A DNA stretch of 64,000 nucleotides from Siniperca chuatsi (Eukaryota > Chordata > Actinopteri > Centrarchiformes > Sinipercidae), in assembly GCF_020085105.1 (NCBI RefSeq), contig NC_058055.1, forward strand, positions 17,364,822 to 17,428,821. The letters are read 5' to 3'. Shown here in pieces: positions 1 through 20,208 of the stretch (its first letter is position 1; each line of letters opens with the position of its first letter). The notes under the pieces were generated by a model, which worked only from the letters and a program-made list of their open reading frames with translations, did not search any database and was not told where the DNA came from. Made by a program: the position numbers and the translations under genes.

Positions 1-6862
<6,862 letters not shown>

Positions 6863-9145
6863 GAAGGCTTGCACTGTCAGTATACCGTTTGTTGTTTTCA
6901 TCTTCAAAAATCACAAATCATCTAACTTGATTTCACAAGAAAATAGCATCTGTTAGTTGATTTGTTTGGATTTTTGATTGAAATGACAAACAGCTTTTAC
7001 AGTACGCGTCATATAAAAGCACCACCTCTTTGTCTAATGCGGTTTTAAAATAGTCTCAGCTTTGTGACAAACTTGAGGCGTGCATTGATTTAGCTCACCA
7101 GTAAAGTTACCGGGATCTTGAATATGAAAGCAATACATGTAAGGTAAGGTACTGTAAATCAAGTGCACCCCAAGTTTAAAGGTTACTTAAAATCATGCGA
7201 GATGCACATATAGCCACCATTCGAGGAAGCTAAACAATGGGGCTGTAGTATTTGTTCCTAAGTTTGTACTACTGTGGTGATATGCCAGTGCTGTTATCTA
7301 TGCTCTCTAAAAGCCCCAACTCCCTCTGGCTGTATGGGGCGACCCCTTAACGTTTCATATACAGTTTTACTCGTTTCTCTATGGTGAAGTTGCTCCTGAC
7401 AACAGTACCTGTATTTGTCTAGCTTCCTTCAAGTATTTGTAAGATGACCTACAGTAACTAACATTCAGGGCATTTTGCTCTGGTACCATTTAGTAACATT
7501 CAGTGGTGTTTAAGAGCATTTAAACTACAGTTACATTACTGATCTTACTTATCTATCCACAGACTGGTAAGTGTCCGGTTTGTTTGCCTCCCTCTCTAAG
7601 TTCATTGGTGGAGAAGGTTCAAAGAGGAGGAACTAGGGATTGTGATTGGCCAAGGTGGGAGCAACCAGACAAGGACATTGACATCTGTGATGGAAGCAGT
7701 ATTAGGAGTTTTGAATTTTAACAAGAAGATTGTAAGCAGCTTCTCCACTATCTTAAAATTTTAGCACTGCCTGCCTCCTTCTCTTCTTGATCAGTCTTTT
7801 CACTTATTCATTTATTTATTTAACAAAAATGATTTATTTATACAATGATTTGTTTAATTTATTATTTATTTATTGTTTTGTAGTGTGACATCAGTGATTA
7901 TTTTGCCCTGTTCAAAAATAGGACTGCTCTGTGGTGAAAGGACGCGAGGGAGGTGGACATTCATTTGAGGAGTTTGTCGTTCTTTACCATGTGTGCGCAT
8001 GTTCAAATATCTCCTTCCTGTTCTGTAGCAGATCCTTCTACTTTCTACTTTAAACGAGAGCTTCCCTGTGTGTATTTTACGTGTGTGGCTGACGTCAGAA
8101 TGAAATTGTCCAAACTGATGTGGTTATTAGGGTTAATGTCTGTCTCTGGTTTTTCTGTCTGTCATCTGGTTTAATCTTTTCTCTCTCTAAAAGAAAAAAA
8201 AAAAGTAACTGCCGTGTCTTGTGATGTTGTATCATCAAAGATGACTGAGGGCTGGCTGAACTTTTTGAATTAAAGTGCCTATTCAGAAATTCAATTACTT
8301 AATGTAGATTTGTACATATTTTGATTTGCTAATGTGCAGTAAGATGATCTTTCTTGGTTTTTATATGACACTAAACCCTTTGATTGCTGTTGAATACTGC
8401 CTGTAATGTAACCATTTGTTTTTGGTGTATTCAAAAGGTGGAGAGCCCATAAGAGCGCAAACTAAAACATTGTACTTTCATTAATGTGAATATATTTTAT
8501 CAGATACAATCTTTTTCTGAATAATGTACTTAGAAAATGTATATGTGGCATTTTAAAAAAATTAGCGACTGAATCTGAATGCAACAAGAACCTGGCAACC
8601 TCTTTTTTAGGCTTTTTATTTGTCAGTAAGGTTAAGGGAAAGATACTTTTTACTGATGCAGTGTTAGTCTTTTTCACTCCTTGTTTGGCAACCAAGCCTT
8701 AGTTAACTGAGACCCTTGTCTGTCCCGTTTTCTGGCCGAGATAAAAATTAATTCCTGGTCAAAATCGCATTTTTCAAATGTGCAAATGAGATATGGAAAT
8801 GAGAGTTCTTTCAGTAATGTACCCTTTGATTTTTATTTGTTTAAATGTAATCGAACTATAAAAAAACACCCTTTGTATAGATGCGCATTTTGAAGAAACA
8901 GTTGTAATCTTACAATAGCAACCGCACCTAAAACTATAAATCTGAACATGTTTGATTCTGTTTCTACTGTGTGTAGAAACTGTTTGTCAGTTGTATCTGT
9001 TAAAAGTACACCTGCAATAGGTCTATATGTGAATGTTTTTAAAATGTGAATTCATGTTGTAATCCTGAAGTTATTAACAGTGTCTCCTCAGTCAGACATC
9101 TTGCAAGTGTACTAGAAAGAAAATAAAAACAAATTTGAAAATGAC
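6863..9145 (+). other. slc9a6: slc9a6 3'UTR and poly(A) signal
   Basis: This is AT-rich sequence after the stop codon with no further exon of the gene. A canonical AATAAA at 9122-9127 is followed by TGA/T-rich sequence and is the likely distal polyadenylation signal; an ATTAAA near 8268 is a weaker candidate. The extent is inferred, since no transcript data are available. The first exon of fhl1 begins only about 0.6 kb further on. Confidence 0.6.
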
Positions 9146-9679
9146 ATGTCTTGGCTCTTTCATATTATTCAGTCCCATAATTACCTCTCTATACCCGTTT
9201 TGTTCTATATCATTTGGGTGCTTAAGCAATCAGGTTTTATTCAAAATTCTTACTTTTTATATTGATACTCAAGTACAATTTCCTCCTTTGACAAGAGATT
9301 CTCCATGACAACTAAGAAAACCCCATGTGCTGATGAAGATTTGTGAGATGCAATTGAAAGCTCCAGAAAAAGTAGGTAAGTGGGCATTGACTTAATACTG
9401 TTTTTTGTACTATTTCAAAAGTTCAAAGATGAACCTTCATGCTCCATTTTCTGCTTGTTTACTTTCCCTAAAATTATGTTGGCAACACTAACATTATTAC
9501 AGCTAGCTAGTATAACGAGTCTGCTGTCTTTGTAGCGTGTTCACACATTTTCTCCAAAAAAACCTGGTGTGGGTGAACGTCACATTTAAAAGACAAGTTT
9601 ACTTTTATTTTGAAGGTACATTCAGTCTGCTTCTTTCCGAACGTCACGGTTACTCTTATTTTGAAGGGTAAAACATCTT

Positions 9680-9826
9680 ATTCCGGTCTGAGCCTGCTCT
9701 AGCTTGACGCAGCCGCAGATGGCAGTACTTATAACGTGTGAGGGTCTCGTTAAAGCGGAGTTCCGCTGCCTCCACACACTTCAGAGAGCGCCGCTCATCC
9801 GCGCTGCAGTCATCACCCTGAACCCG
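9680..9826 (+). other. fhl1: fhl1 non-coding first exon and promoter area (predicted)
   Basis: This is a locally GC-richer stretch ending in AACCCG|GTAAGC, a strong splice donor at 9827, just downstream of the slc9a6 3' end. The next gene-consistent acceptor is at 21163. The transcription start is not visible; 9680 is a guess. Assignment as the 5'UTR exon of fhl1 is inference from position and donor quality. Confidence 0.5.
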
Positions 9827-10261
9827 GTAAGCTGTCTGATGAGCCCCGCTGCTTATTACCGTACACAGTCTAACCAAACCTCTCTCTTCTGAAACCTGTT
9901 TTTCGACAAACCCGACCAGTTACTGCAGGGAAGTTTTGTAGTTTACACTTGAGCATGCAGGTTATATGACGCCTGGTGACATTGTCGCCACAACTCCGAG
10001 GCTCACTTTCATCTTTTATTAGTCCACTGTTCATGTGTGACCATTGTAAAGTTATTGATTTTAATGAAAAAAAGCCAGCTCATCACCTATACAGTATGTC
10101 CCACTAACAAATGTAGTCTACAGTAAGCATGTAACTCTCTTCCTCTTTCACACATCTTATGATTTCATACACGTTTCACTTGCAAAGCAGCAGTTTGATA
10201 TCCGGAGAGGAAACAAGACTTAAAGTTGTCTGGGGCGTTGGCTGTCTGTCTGTCTTTGTAA

Positions 10262-10298
<37 letters not shown>

Positions 10299-10315
10299 AG
10301 TGAGAGAGAGAGAGA
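10262..10315. repeat. TG/GA microsatellite
   Basis: A run of TG dinucleotides (about 10268-10298) passes straight into GA repeats (about 10298-10315). Confidence 0.95.
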
Positions 10316-11887
10316 AAGTGAGCTACAGTTACATGCTGACTTGTGGAAGCCTGGGCTGCTCCTGAAATCTGTTTCCAGTTAGGAAGTCTCCTTTTTTTCA
10401 CTCAGTGATGGAACTGCTGAGACTAAAAAATGCATCACAGAGGTCAATTAAAATTCCTGTAGTCTATTTTTCATTGTCCTGTGTGTGTGTTCATATCCAT
10501 GTAAGTGATGCATATGGCTTCAGTGTTGGCTCTGCCAGCTATCGTTATTCTGCATGAGGTTGTGAAGTAAATTCAGGATCCATATGTGTGACTGACCTCT
10601 TTCTCCCTCACACACACACACAGAAGTTTAGGGTGTACCAGACTACATATGACAGATTGTGTGACTGCAACCCTTTAAAATAGAGGAAGAAAACTCTTGA
10701 TCAGGGACTTCATGCAAGCCAAATTTCTGAGGGGGTCCTTCCCAGAAAAAGAAAGAAAATAATGCTGCATTTTTTTTACAAATTGACTTAGCTTATATAT
10801 TCAAAGACTTTGGGGGGAGATTATTTTAAAACTTCACTAAATCAGTTTTTGTAGCTCAGTAATCTCCCATATTATACATTTTCATGTCAATTATTTGTGC
10901 TGTTATGGTTATTCAAAATGACTTTCACTCACTTCTACACTAGCTTCTACACTGCTGCCACTTTTCTTTTGTCTGCTTCACCCAAACATTTTAAGGGGCA
11001 GAAATTCACATAGCAACACTATATCCACAATGCAAATTAATTCAGAGAACATAGATAATAAAGCCACAGATTGAAAGAACCTACCAACATGGTAATAGCT
11101 GTATTTTCAAACACAATACATAAGAAGCAGCATGAATGCAGATGCTCCGTTGCCAATAAAAGCTCAGACTGAGCAGACTAGTAACCTATTTTACAAACTG
11201 CTCAGCCTCTTTGAAAGATCCATCATCACTACTAGCCTAAGTACATATAACCTGTAACCACACCTACACACACTGATATAACTAGAGAGAATGCATTTCT
11301 TGTATTTCATTTTCACACGATTGAAAAAGGGATCGATGCTCTACTAACCACTTCAGCAACACACCATCAAGCTGTAGCTACATCTCCTCCACAACAGAGT
11401 GCGGTGTGCACGTTTACCTTATAATTATCAGAATACGTTTGACTCATAATATAAAATGATCATAACTACATATTATAAAAATAATAGTAACAATAAAATA
11501 AAATGTAAAAAATCCGGTGGGATCCCCCCCCCCCCCAACTTGAGTGAGCATGATGCGTCTGCTCTTGATTATAATTATTAGAGGGAAAAAAGGTAATTTG
11601 TCTGTTAAATGACCCCAAAACAAGACTACAAGACTTAAAGAGGAAGGAGACCTTTTCCAGTAAGGTTACATTAAGATACATCACATCATGTTGCACATTG
11701 TGAAATAATGCCTTCATAGATGTTGCAACTGGAGTAAAATGTCATCTCAACATAATTTTAGGCAATTAAATGTTGCTGATTTTAACAGTAAAATGGAAGT
11801 ACTTGCAGTATTTCTAACAGCACACTCTATTGCACATGCACAAACACAGACAGTAAACCAAGACCCATATGTGAGACTGACCTTTCG

Positions 11888-11890
<3 letters not shown>

Positions 11891-11921
<31 letters not shown>
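11891..11921. repeat. CA microsatellite
   Basis: About 15 uninterrupted CA units in fhl1 intron 1. Confidence 0.95.
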
Positions 11922-11922
<1 letters not shown>

Positions 11923-12492
11923 AGAAGGCTGTAGGGAGTTTTTATTTTTGATTTGAAGAGAGAGCCTGCATGTTAAAGATATTACCATGAGCTCAGTACC
12001 ATAAAATACATCACAGGCTCATAAAACTTTATGTAATTTGTCTGACTGCATGTCATGGTAACTCCCTGTTGTGCTTTGCCTGTTGTGATTTTAAAAGGAT
12101 AGAATGTAAATACAGGCAGTATGTGTTTCTTTTCATTGATCCCCAATGGTAAACTCCATATTTTTAGTAGAGTTTTTAATGGAGTTCTGCAGTTTTAGTC
12201 CTCTGACAACATGAAGGTGAAATAGGTTTTGATTGAGAAACTTAGCAGTGTGTTATCTATGACCTGCAGCCATTAAAGCCTGTTGTGATGTGTTTGGGTG
12301 TGCCGACATGAATCAGTGGTTGTGAAATTGACAGAAAAAATAAGAACATGATTTTGTATTATGTGAAAGAAAGGAACCAAAGCTAGACAGAATATTCTTG
12401 GGAAATCTACGCCGTCAAGGATGTTTGCGAGGAAAGGGGCAGCGGCTGCCTGACCAATTAAATGGTTAAATGTTACAGATATGTTTCGAATG

Positions 12493-13117
12493 AAAGAAAT
12501 TGTTCGACATTTTGGGAGATACTCTCAAGTAACTCAAATAATAAATGTATCAATACCGCTCTCATATCTGTTCAATAAATATGAAGCTACAGCAAGGCGA
12601 TGGTTATCTTAGCTCAGCAGAAAGACTGGAAGCAGGGGGAAACAGCTAGCCTGGCTCTGTCCAAAGGCAACAAAAAAAATCCACTTAATAGTGCCTCTTA
12701 AGCTCACCAATTAACATGTTATAACTCATTTGTTCAATCCGTACAAAAAGCAAGTTGTGTTTTACAGGGGGGTTGTGCGCTGGACTATTTCTTGTCATCA
12801 CTGTGAGGTTGCCAGGTAACCAGCAGCAACTGGTTAAACCACAACTTGTCATTTTGACACGTTTTTGTGCACAACACAATATAACGTGTTCATTAGTGAG
12901 CTTTAGAGGTGCTGATAAGCACATTTTGTTACCTTTGGACTGACCCAGGCTAGCTGTTTTCCCGTTTCCAGTCTTTATGCTAAGCTAAGCTAACAGTCTA
13001 CTGGCTGTAGATTCATATTTAACGCACAGACATGGGTGGTATCGATCTTCTCATCTAACTCTCGGCAAGAAAGCAAATAAACATATTCCCCAAACTGTTG
13101 AACTATTTCTTTGAACT
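12493..13117. mobile_element. Long-TIR MITE-like element, copy 1
   Basis: Starts with GACATTTTGGGAGATAC and ends with the reverse complement theme (TCTTCTCATCTAACTCTCGGCAAGAAAGCAAATAA..CCCCAAACTGTTGAACTA is split across the end). The interior carries AACAGCTAGCCTGGCTCTGTCC and AAGCTCACCAATTAACA, shared with the copy at 50073-50516. It has no coding capacity, so it was presumably moved by an unrelated transposase. The family is abundant in percomorph genomes as I recall. Confidence 0.75.
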
Positions 13118-13220
13118 TATAAATAGTAACAGATGGGTGAAAATTTGAAAGAAGAATCTGAATAAATGAGTGGAGAAACACGGATGTTTCCATACAGGGC
13201 ACAAGAAGTATGAAAATGCT

Positions 13221-13513
13221 CATATATGTTATGGTCTTCACAGTCACCAAATCGCAACCTAACTGAACACCTATGGAAGATTTTGGAGCAACACGTTGGA
13301 CAAGGCGCTCTCCACCACCATCATCAAAAACCAAATGAGGAATTATCTTTTGTGAGAATCGTATTTCATCCCTTCAGTAGAGTTAGACAGACTTGTAAAA
13401 TATATGCCAAGGAATATTGAAGTTGTTCTGGAGATTCGTGGTGGCCCAACGTCTTACTAAGACACTTGACTATGTTGGTTTTTCCTTTAATTTGGCACCC
13501 GTCTGTGAGTTAC
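13221..13513 (+). pseudogene. Tc1-like transposase 3' relic
   Basis: The plus strand reads SPNRNLTEHLWKILEQHV, the Tc1 transposase C-terminal motif (usual form PDLNPIEHLW). Nucleotide similarity to Tc1-type fish elements continues through CGTGGTGGCCCAACG..TTACTAAGACACT to TTTGGCACCCGTCTGT. Frames are broken and there is no intact element. Confidence 0.75.
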
Positions 13514-13880
13514 TCAGCCTTATGGTTTAACAGTTAAATTGATGGTATATGATGTAATGTTTGGTCCCCTGAAGGGAAATTTATATAGATTTTAAAACAG
13601 AAATTGCTATGTTTGGCATTAATTTAGAAATGGTTCAGTTCAAGTGAGGGTTTGGTGTGGTCATTGTTAGTGTAAGAATTTGGAAGAATGGTTAGAAATT
13701 AAGATTTTCAGGGATTTTGTTGGTTGGAGATTTATGAAGGGAGATTGGAACAAGCCCTCAAGACAGCACTGAGGGCTTAAATATCCCAATATATCATTTT
13801 AACATTAAATTTTACTGTTAGCATTGGACCTTCAGTAGTGCTCCAACAGGACTGTGGTGCCAATGTGGGGAGCGTTCCCT

Positions 13881-13932
13881 CACACACACACATACCCACA
13901 CAGACGAACACACATACACACACACACACACA
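13881..13932. repeat. CA-rich microsatellite, interrupted
   Basis: CA units interrupted by TACC, GACGAA and similar short breaks. Confidence 0.85.
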
Positions 13933-15294
13933 GAACATGTCATAGATATTCATGGAAATGGAAATTGGTCATACATTGCTGCTGCTGAAGGTTTCTAGAT
14001 TTGTCAGCTGCTCTGTTCTGAAAGACGTCTCAGTTACTGAATCGAGAACGAGGGAGGGAATGAGAAAACAGGAGATGAGTGCAGAAACAGAAGGAGTGTG
14101 TAACTCAGATGAGGAGAAGAGGTTTAAGTACAGCTAACCAGCAGCTTCTGGTAAAACCATCACGTCTGTCCTGTTGTAGCGGGACATGCTGCGTTTCTTT
14201 GACCTCACTCTACACGACTCAGATCTGTTGTATCGGCTTTATTCCACTGTCTGGAATGTGGCTCACCAGAGCCAAATAAAACAATTATCTTTCTTTGTAG
14301 GCTGATGTGGAGTACAAATGTTTAGCTGAACTCGCTGCTCAGTCTCCAATACTGATGTGTATTTATTTTTGAGATAGTATGACTGGAATCAAGGGGTGGG
14401 AATGCTCCCTGTGTGATGTTGCTGCAGTTGGGCCATGATTTGGGAGATATGTTGATCTTTAAAGCTGCTTGAATCAATATTTTTATATTAACAAAAGGAT
14501 CAAATGACTATGTGTTAAGGGAAAGGTGTCACTCATTGTGACCATCCCACAGAGAAGCAGGCAGTCAGCTGTTTTCAGTGACACAGTGGCGCATTTAGCA
14601 GCTAAATAGCCAGATATTTCCCCGAGGAGTTGGTGAAGACCAAAACAGAGCTAAAAGAACAGTGAATCGTCATCAGGTGGCCAGAAGCACGACTTCAAAT
14701 GAACGTTAATGTTGTTCTGTCTGCTAAGTAGGCCACTGTCTGCTCACACGTTTGACAAAACTTTACGAGGTGATAATATGTAATTATTGTGTTAACGTTT
14801 TTTTTTGCGCCACTCGCAAGTGGCCAACAAAAAAATCAATTAATGCCGGTTTTAGTATTAAAGTTTTCTATTTAGTTATTTTATGACTGAAAGATAAAAT
14901 AGTTTCATTTACAGTAAAAAGCATTACCATTATTCATTTCACGAGTATGATGTTCTGCGCATTTCTTGTTTCAGTAGTTTCCTACATTTCCCAGAGTATT
15001 TGACACACACCAGAGGAGCCTTAACTTACTTTGTCAGGTAGTTGTATAGACACACAGCCAACTAGCTTGTGAACATTGCAGCCTGTTTATGAGGGCAGCC
15101 TCTTACTAACAGGTCTTGGTAATGCAATGCATTCTGGTCTTTTGAGGCTTTTGTTGGTTCAGACATTGATGCATCTCTTCTTCTACAATGGATGTTTTCT
15201 TGTAAGTAGTTATCAGTGCTGATGTCAGAATCTTTTAAATTAATTTTAATGTGCAAAATGAAGTTAATATCTTAAAATTAGGTCATTTCATTTA

Positions 15295-15580
15295 GAACTG
15301 CAACAATTAGTCGGAAAAAAAAGTTTAGTCAAAGGAAAGAAAATTAATCAGCATCAAATTTGTTAGTCAATTAATCATTTAAGTAATTTTTCAAGCTAAA
15401 TCTTTGTTTAGGTTTTGGACTGCTGGTGGGACATAAGCAATTTGAAGATGTACCCTGGCCTCTGGAATTTTTTGGGGGGCATTTTTCTGACATTTTGTAG
15501 AACAAAAGATGAATTCATTAACTGAGAAAATAATTGACAGATTAATCGACAGTGAAAATAAGTGTTAGTTGCAGCCCTCA
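15295..15580. repeat. Dispersed repeat, ATTAATCG family (copy 1)
   Basis: Begins AACTGCAACAATTAGTC and ends ATTAATCGACAGTGAAAATAAGTGTTAGTTGCAGCC; the ends are inverted relative to each other (TGCAAC..GTTGCA). Members recur at 21922-22075, 26745-27070, 35895-36212 and 56945-57262. This is likely a non-autonomous DNA transposon. Confidence 0.65.
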
Positions 15581-16115
15581 TTTCATTTTTATTTAGCTTG
15601 CTCTTTGTGAGAATAAAACACAACCATCAAAGCATCATTATGTCGTCGCTAATGACTTCCCTTGACATTTAAACAATGAGTGACCCTTTGAATCCAAGTA
15701 AAAAACAATCCAGCTCATTTATTTCTAATTTAAATGTTACATTGCAATAACAAAAGGAGGAAATGTAGATATAAAGGAGCAGGCAAGTTGAAGAGACATT
15801 TTTAAGCATTAACACACCTCAGATGTGGATCGCAGCACAGGATTACGATGAATATTTTGTACATTTAGAGTTCCAACCCTAATCTATTTTTAACCCACCA
15901 GGAAGTCCCAACAAGAGAGATTTTCTACTGGCAGCCATACCAAGTCAATAATTAAAGTCTTCATAGGCAAGTCTGCATGGAAGCAGAGCTCACACCTGCA
16001 GCACACACTGCATGTAACATAAGTTCAGCCAGGGTTTATGGTACGTGAATCTGTAGGCATTGATGAGATGTTAATGTAAACACAGATAGTAATAGCCAGT
16101 ATGTTAGAGAATTCA

Positions 16116-16138
16116 GTGTGTGTGTGTGTGTGTGTGTG
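16116..16138. repeat. TG microsatellite
   Basis: About 11 TG units. A shorter CA run lies nearby at about 16225-16240. Confidence 0.9.
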
Positions 16139-17285
16139 GCTGGACTGTGCCAACTTCACCGTTCCATTGGAGACTTCCTGTTTCTCAGTTTTCCACTACA
16201 TTCTTCAGCGATAAGCTCATGCCAACACACACACACACACTCACACTATTTTAGTTTGTCTGGTCATGTTTGTCCTGGCTGTTTTCCCCTCTCTCTCTCT
16301 CTGTTTCTTTATTTTGCCATCTTTGTCTCTTTCTCGTCCCTCACGTGTTTTAACTCTGCGCGTGATTTTCCTCTCGTCCACATTACATGATGTCACCCCT
16401 TTGTGTTTTATTTTTACACCACAGACCTCCAACCGCCATGTAGTACGTTTGGACTTTTGTTTGAGTTGATTTGTTCACAATAAGAAAAATGTAGAATACA
16501 GCCAGCCTTATACTTCAACCATAACCACTACATGCCTTACCCCAACCCTCACGTGAACCAGAAACTAAGTCCTAACCCCAAAACGTAATGGTTTACCATG
16601 TGGGAACCAGGTTTTTGTCCCCAAATGGGAGGTAAGCCCCCATGATCTGACTTTATGAACAGATTTACGTCCCCACAATGTGATTAACACAAGTACACAC
16701 ACAGAGTTGTCCTTGGCTGCAGCGCTGCCTTCTAACCCTGCCTCTTGCTTCGACTGTGTGACACAACTTAATTGCGCATTTAAACTGTTTCCATGGCAAT
16801 CAAACAAAGAGTTTTGTATTGGCAGCTTGGATAAAAGAAAATGATGTATACGTGCTGTCGTGCCATGACGCAGTGAGAATATTTATTGCAGAAAAGCAAA
16901 GTAAAGACATGCAGCAGCACTGTCCTCAGTGCTGTCTGACGTCAGTGTAACCTGATTTATTTTCTTCCAATCTGTGTGGATACTGGCTCGCTTCCTGTCA
17001 GCCATTGTTTGCCTCCCATCAGATAACATTTTTATGATGCTGGTACCCAAGTGTTATTATTGCCTGCTCTACAGCCTTAGACCTACACAGTACTTCATGT
17101 AGCTATGGACTACATGTACAGTATCTCTACTGAGTCCAAAAAAAAAAAAAATAAAAATAGATTTCCAGTGCAGGTTTGAGGAAAAAGAAGAAAAGAGATG
17201 GACAGAAAACGATATATCAATTCTTATTAGTTTAGGGAGAGGCATGAAGTAAAGTAGAAGATAATAGGTAAATACCAGACGTTGC

Positions 17286-17345
17286 CTTTGGCCAGCTTGA
17301 CTTGCTTTGGCCAGCTTGACTTGCTTTGGCCAGCTTGACTTGCTT
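17286..17345. repeat. Short tandem repeat of a 20-mer
   Basis: Three near-identical copies of TTTGGCCAGCTTGACTTGC(T) head to tail, followed directly by the palindrome at 17345-17377. Confidence 0.9.
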
Positions 17346-17377
17346 ACTCATCCATCTCCAGTGGAGATGGATGAGTA
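17345..17377. repeat. Perfect inverted repeat, 16-bp arms
   Basis: TACTCATCCATCTCCA, a single central G, then its exact reverse complement. In single-stranded form this would be a nearly loopless hairpin or cruciform. Confidence 0.93.
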
Positions 17378-18009
17378 ACCTCACCCAGTCAACAAATAAA
17401 CCAGCTGCTGGTTTTTCCATTAATAAGTAATGAATTAGCAGGTCACTGAAAGGAAGATGTATGTCCACTCCACATGATGTTGGTGTCCGTTTGTAGCTTC
17501 ATTGTCTGTTGAGGTGACAAGACCACAAAATAAGTTATTTTATCAACTTTATTAACAGTAGCACCTTTAACCTCAGAAACGTATGTCTTTGTCAAACAGC
17601 AGTCTGACTCTATTAGGCCTAAGGTGGACTGTTTAAATCAATCTTTTACTTACTGTATGTTGTGCTATCAGCTGCTAGTATGAATTTGTTTTCTCCCTGA
17701 CTGCAGGGAGGAAAAGAGGAAATACTATATTAAAATGTTGTTTTCTCTGCATATTTTTTATTCATTTATTTGATTGGGTTGGAGAGTAACATGGTGCTCT
17801 AAATGCTGTTTTAGAGACTTTTCCACGCTGAGAAAAATAAAATACCCTTCAAATGGTTAAATTAAAACATATTTAAAGGCTCATCAGTTTCAATTTTTAC
17901 TAGTGTCTTCCTGGACTTTTAGCCAGATGCTTGTTTTTTTGTTTTTTTTTTAGAAATGTGTTTAACAACAGAATGTTTGGGCTGCAAGTGGTATTTTTAG
18001 CCATGCTAG

Positions 18010-18300
18010 TGTGGCTTTCACAATGACAATGTCGGTCAACCACTTTGGTCTGGACTGAAATATCTCAACTATGAAATGGATTGCCATGAAATTTTGCACA
18101 GACATTTATAGTCCCCAGACGATGAATCCTACTGACTTTGGTGATCCCCTGACTTTTCTTCTAGCGCCACTATGAGGTTCACATTTGTGGTTTTGAGTCA
18201 AATGTCTCAAAAAACAGCTGGATGCATTGCCAATTGCAATAACTTTGGTGATCCCTTCACTTTTCACCTAGCGCCATCATCTGGTCACAATTTCAATTTG
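18010..18300. repeat. Dispersed repeat, copy 1 (TTTGGTGATCCC family)
   Basis: Shares ATGGATTGC.ATGAAATTT, CCAGACGATG, GACTTTGGTGA.CCCCTGACTTTTC and CAATACTT with 61725-62185. Within this copy ACTTTGGTGATCCC occurs twice, hinting at an internal duplication. Confidence 0.65.
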
Positions 18301-19439
18301 TTCAATACTTATAACTGCAAAACTAGCGATTATACATACATACATACAGTATGTTGTATAATAGCTGTGAGAGACCAAAAAAGGAAAGACTAGTGGGACC
18401 AATATGAAGGTCATGACTCCCATGTCAGTGGTCCAGCATCCTGCCAGATCTTTACTCAAAAAACAAAAACTATTTTTAACCTAAAAGCTTTACATAACGA
18501 TTTGTAGATTTAAAAAAATAAGTTTCAGTGGGATTTTTAAAACTAGAGCAACTTGTACTACAAGTCTTTGACATAAAGATCATGTTACAGGACCTGACAG
18601 ACCGCCTACAACAACCTCTGTCCACCTGCGACTGATAATGACAACCATGATTTCACCATCTTCCCCCTGCTGTGTCTCCCTTTCAAAAGCATCAGAATGG
18701 GTATCACCATTAACAAACCCATATCGGCCGATAAAAAGGAATCCCTGACGCATCTGTGATTTCTGCTGAGAGATTAAGGAAAGTCACAAGAAAAGGAAGG
18801 ATTTGAATGTTTGTGAATACAGTCAAAACTCATGGTGACATTGGTTTGTGCCATGTGTAACCAGAACTTCCACATGAATCTGTGCTGACATGCCGCTCCA
18901 ACCAGGAGGCCAACGCTATAGTTTGTGGTTTCAGCGGTCTGCTAGGGAGTGGTCCGTGTAAGAGGTGGAGTGTGTGCATGTGTGTGTGTGGAGGTTGTGT
19001 CAAAGAATGTCAACGTTCCAGATCTCACCACATTAGTCATACCAGGCATTCCTTCATGTGTTCACCTCACTGTGCGGACACACACACACACGGCTCTCTC
19101 ACAACAGTTTAGGAGAATTCCTTGCAGTTGGCCAGCGTGAACTTGATGTGGGAAATAACTGAGTGAACGGACTTTAGTGATCTCTTCCTCCACATTTCTG
19201 TGTGTTTGTGTAGCCGTGATTTTGCCATCATGATGTGTATTATTTACTATGTGAAGTCCTGACCCTGTAATCACAGCTCTGGGAGTTATGGTGCTCAACG
19301 TGGTGATTTTGGTTCTATGTTTAGGAAGTTTAGTGTGTTGTATTTTAGGGAGAACGATTTTTGGACAGTTGTGTGAGAAATCAATTAAATAAGAATGCTC
19401 AAGACATAGTTATAATTGAATAATCAGGCACAGTCTTCT

Positions 19440-19667
19440 ATCCAGTTTGGGAATTTTATTTAACTTGAAGGTCGACAGTAGTGGAATTATTCAGATTTGT
19501 TACGTAAGCAAAATTACTAATACCACAATGTAAAAAATAAACTCCAATACAAGTGCAAATCCTGCATTCAAAATTTTACAGAAGTCATATAAGCATAATT
19601 TACGTAAACTATCAAAAGTAAAAGTGCTCATTATGAAGAAAACTGGCCCACATGAGTGTGATGTTAT

Positions 19668-19731
<64 letters not shown>

Positions 19732-20035
19732 CATTAATGTGTAAGCAGGTGGAGCTAATTTTAACAACTTAATATGCTGTTGGGTAGTTGAATTCATAAC
19801 AACTCAACATATTTTATTAGCTTATCATTTGTTTTGAATGAAAACTTAAATCTGTAACTTAACTTTAAAGTAAAATAAATGTAGTGGAGTAAAATGTACA
19901 ATATTTCCCTCTGAAATGTAGTTGTAGAAGTATAAAGTAGTAAATGATAATACTGAAGTAAACTACAAGTGCATCAAACCTGTACTTAAGTGTAGTACTT
20001 GAGTAAATGTACTTAATTACATCACGCTACTAGAC
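19440..20035. repeat. Dispersed repeat rich in TACTTGAGTAAA, copy 1
   Basis: The right part reads GTAGTGGAGTAAA..GTACTTAAGTGTAGTACTTGAGTAAATGTACTTA and is shared with 60225-60359. The left part is diverged and contains the compound microsatellite. Boundaries are approximate. Confidence 0.6.
19669..19727. repeat. Compound TG/AT microsatellite
   Basis: A short TG block (about 6-7 units) changes directly into a pure AT tract of more than 20 units. Confidence 0.95.
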
Positions 20036-20208
20036 TTGGACTTGGGTTGATGCACTCAAGATTTTATGCCCACACACATCCAAAAGTTATTGTTTCCTGC
20101 CCCCAAAAGACTGTCCTGTAAGTTAAAACAAGTTCTCTTGCGAGAAAATGCTTACGGTAAAACGGATGGAAAGGAAAATAAATTACCTATTTTCAACTGC
20201 TAATATTT

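Noticed and set aside
16118..16469. Plus-strand open frames in fhl1 intron 1
   Set aside because: They are low-complexity translations of TG/CA repeats and a pyrimidine-rich tract, with no splice context or family resemblance.
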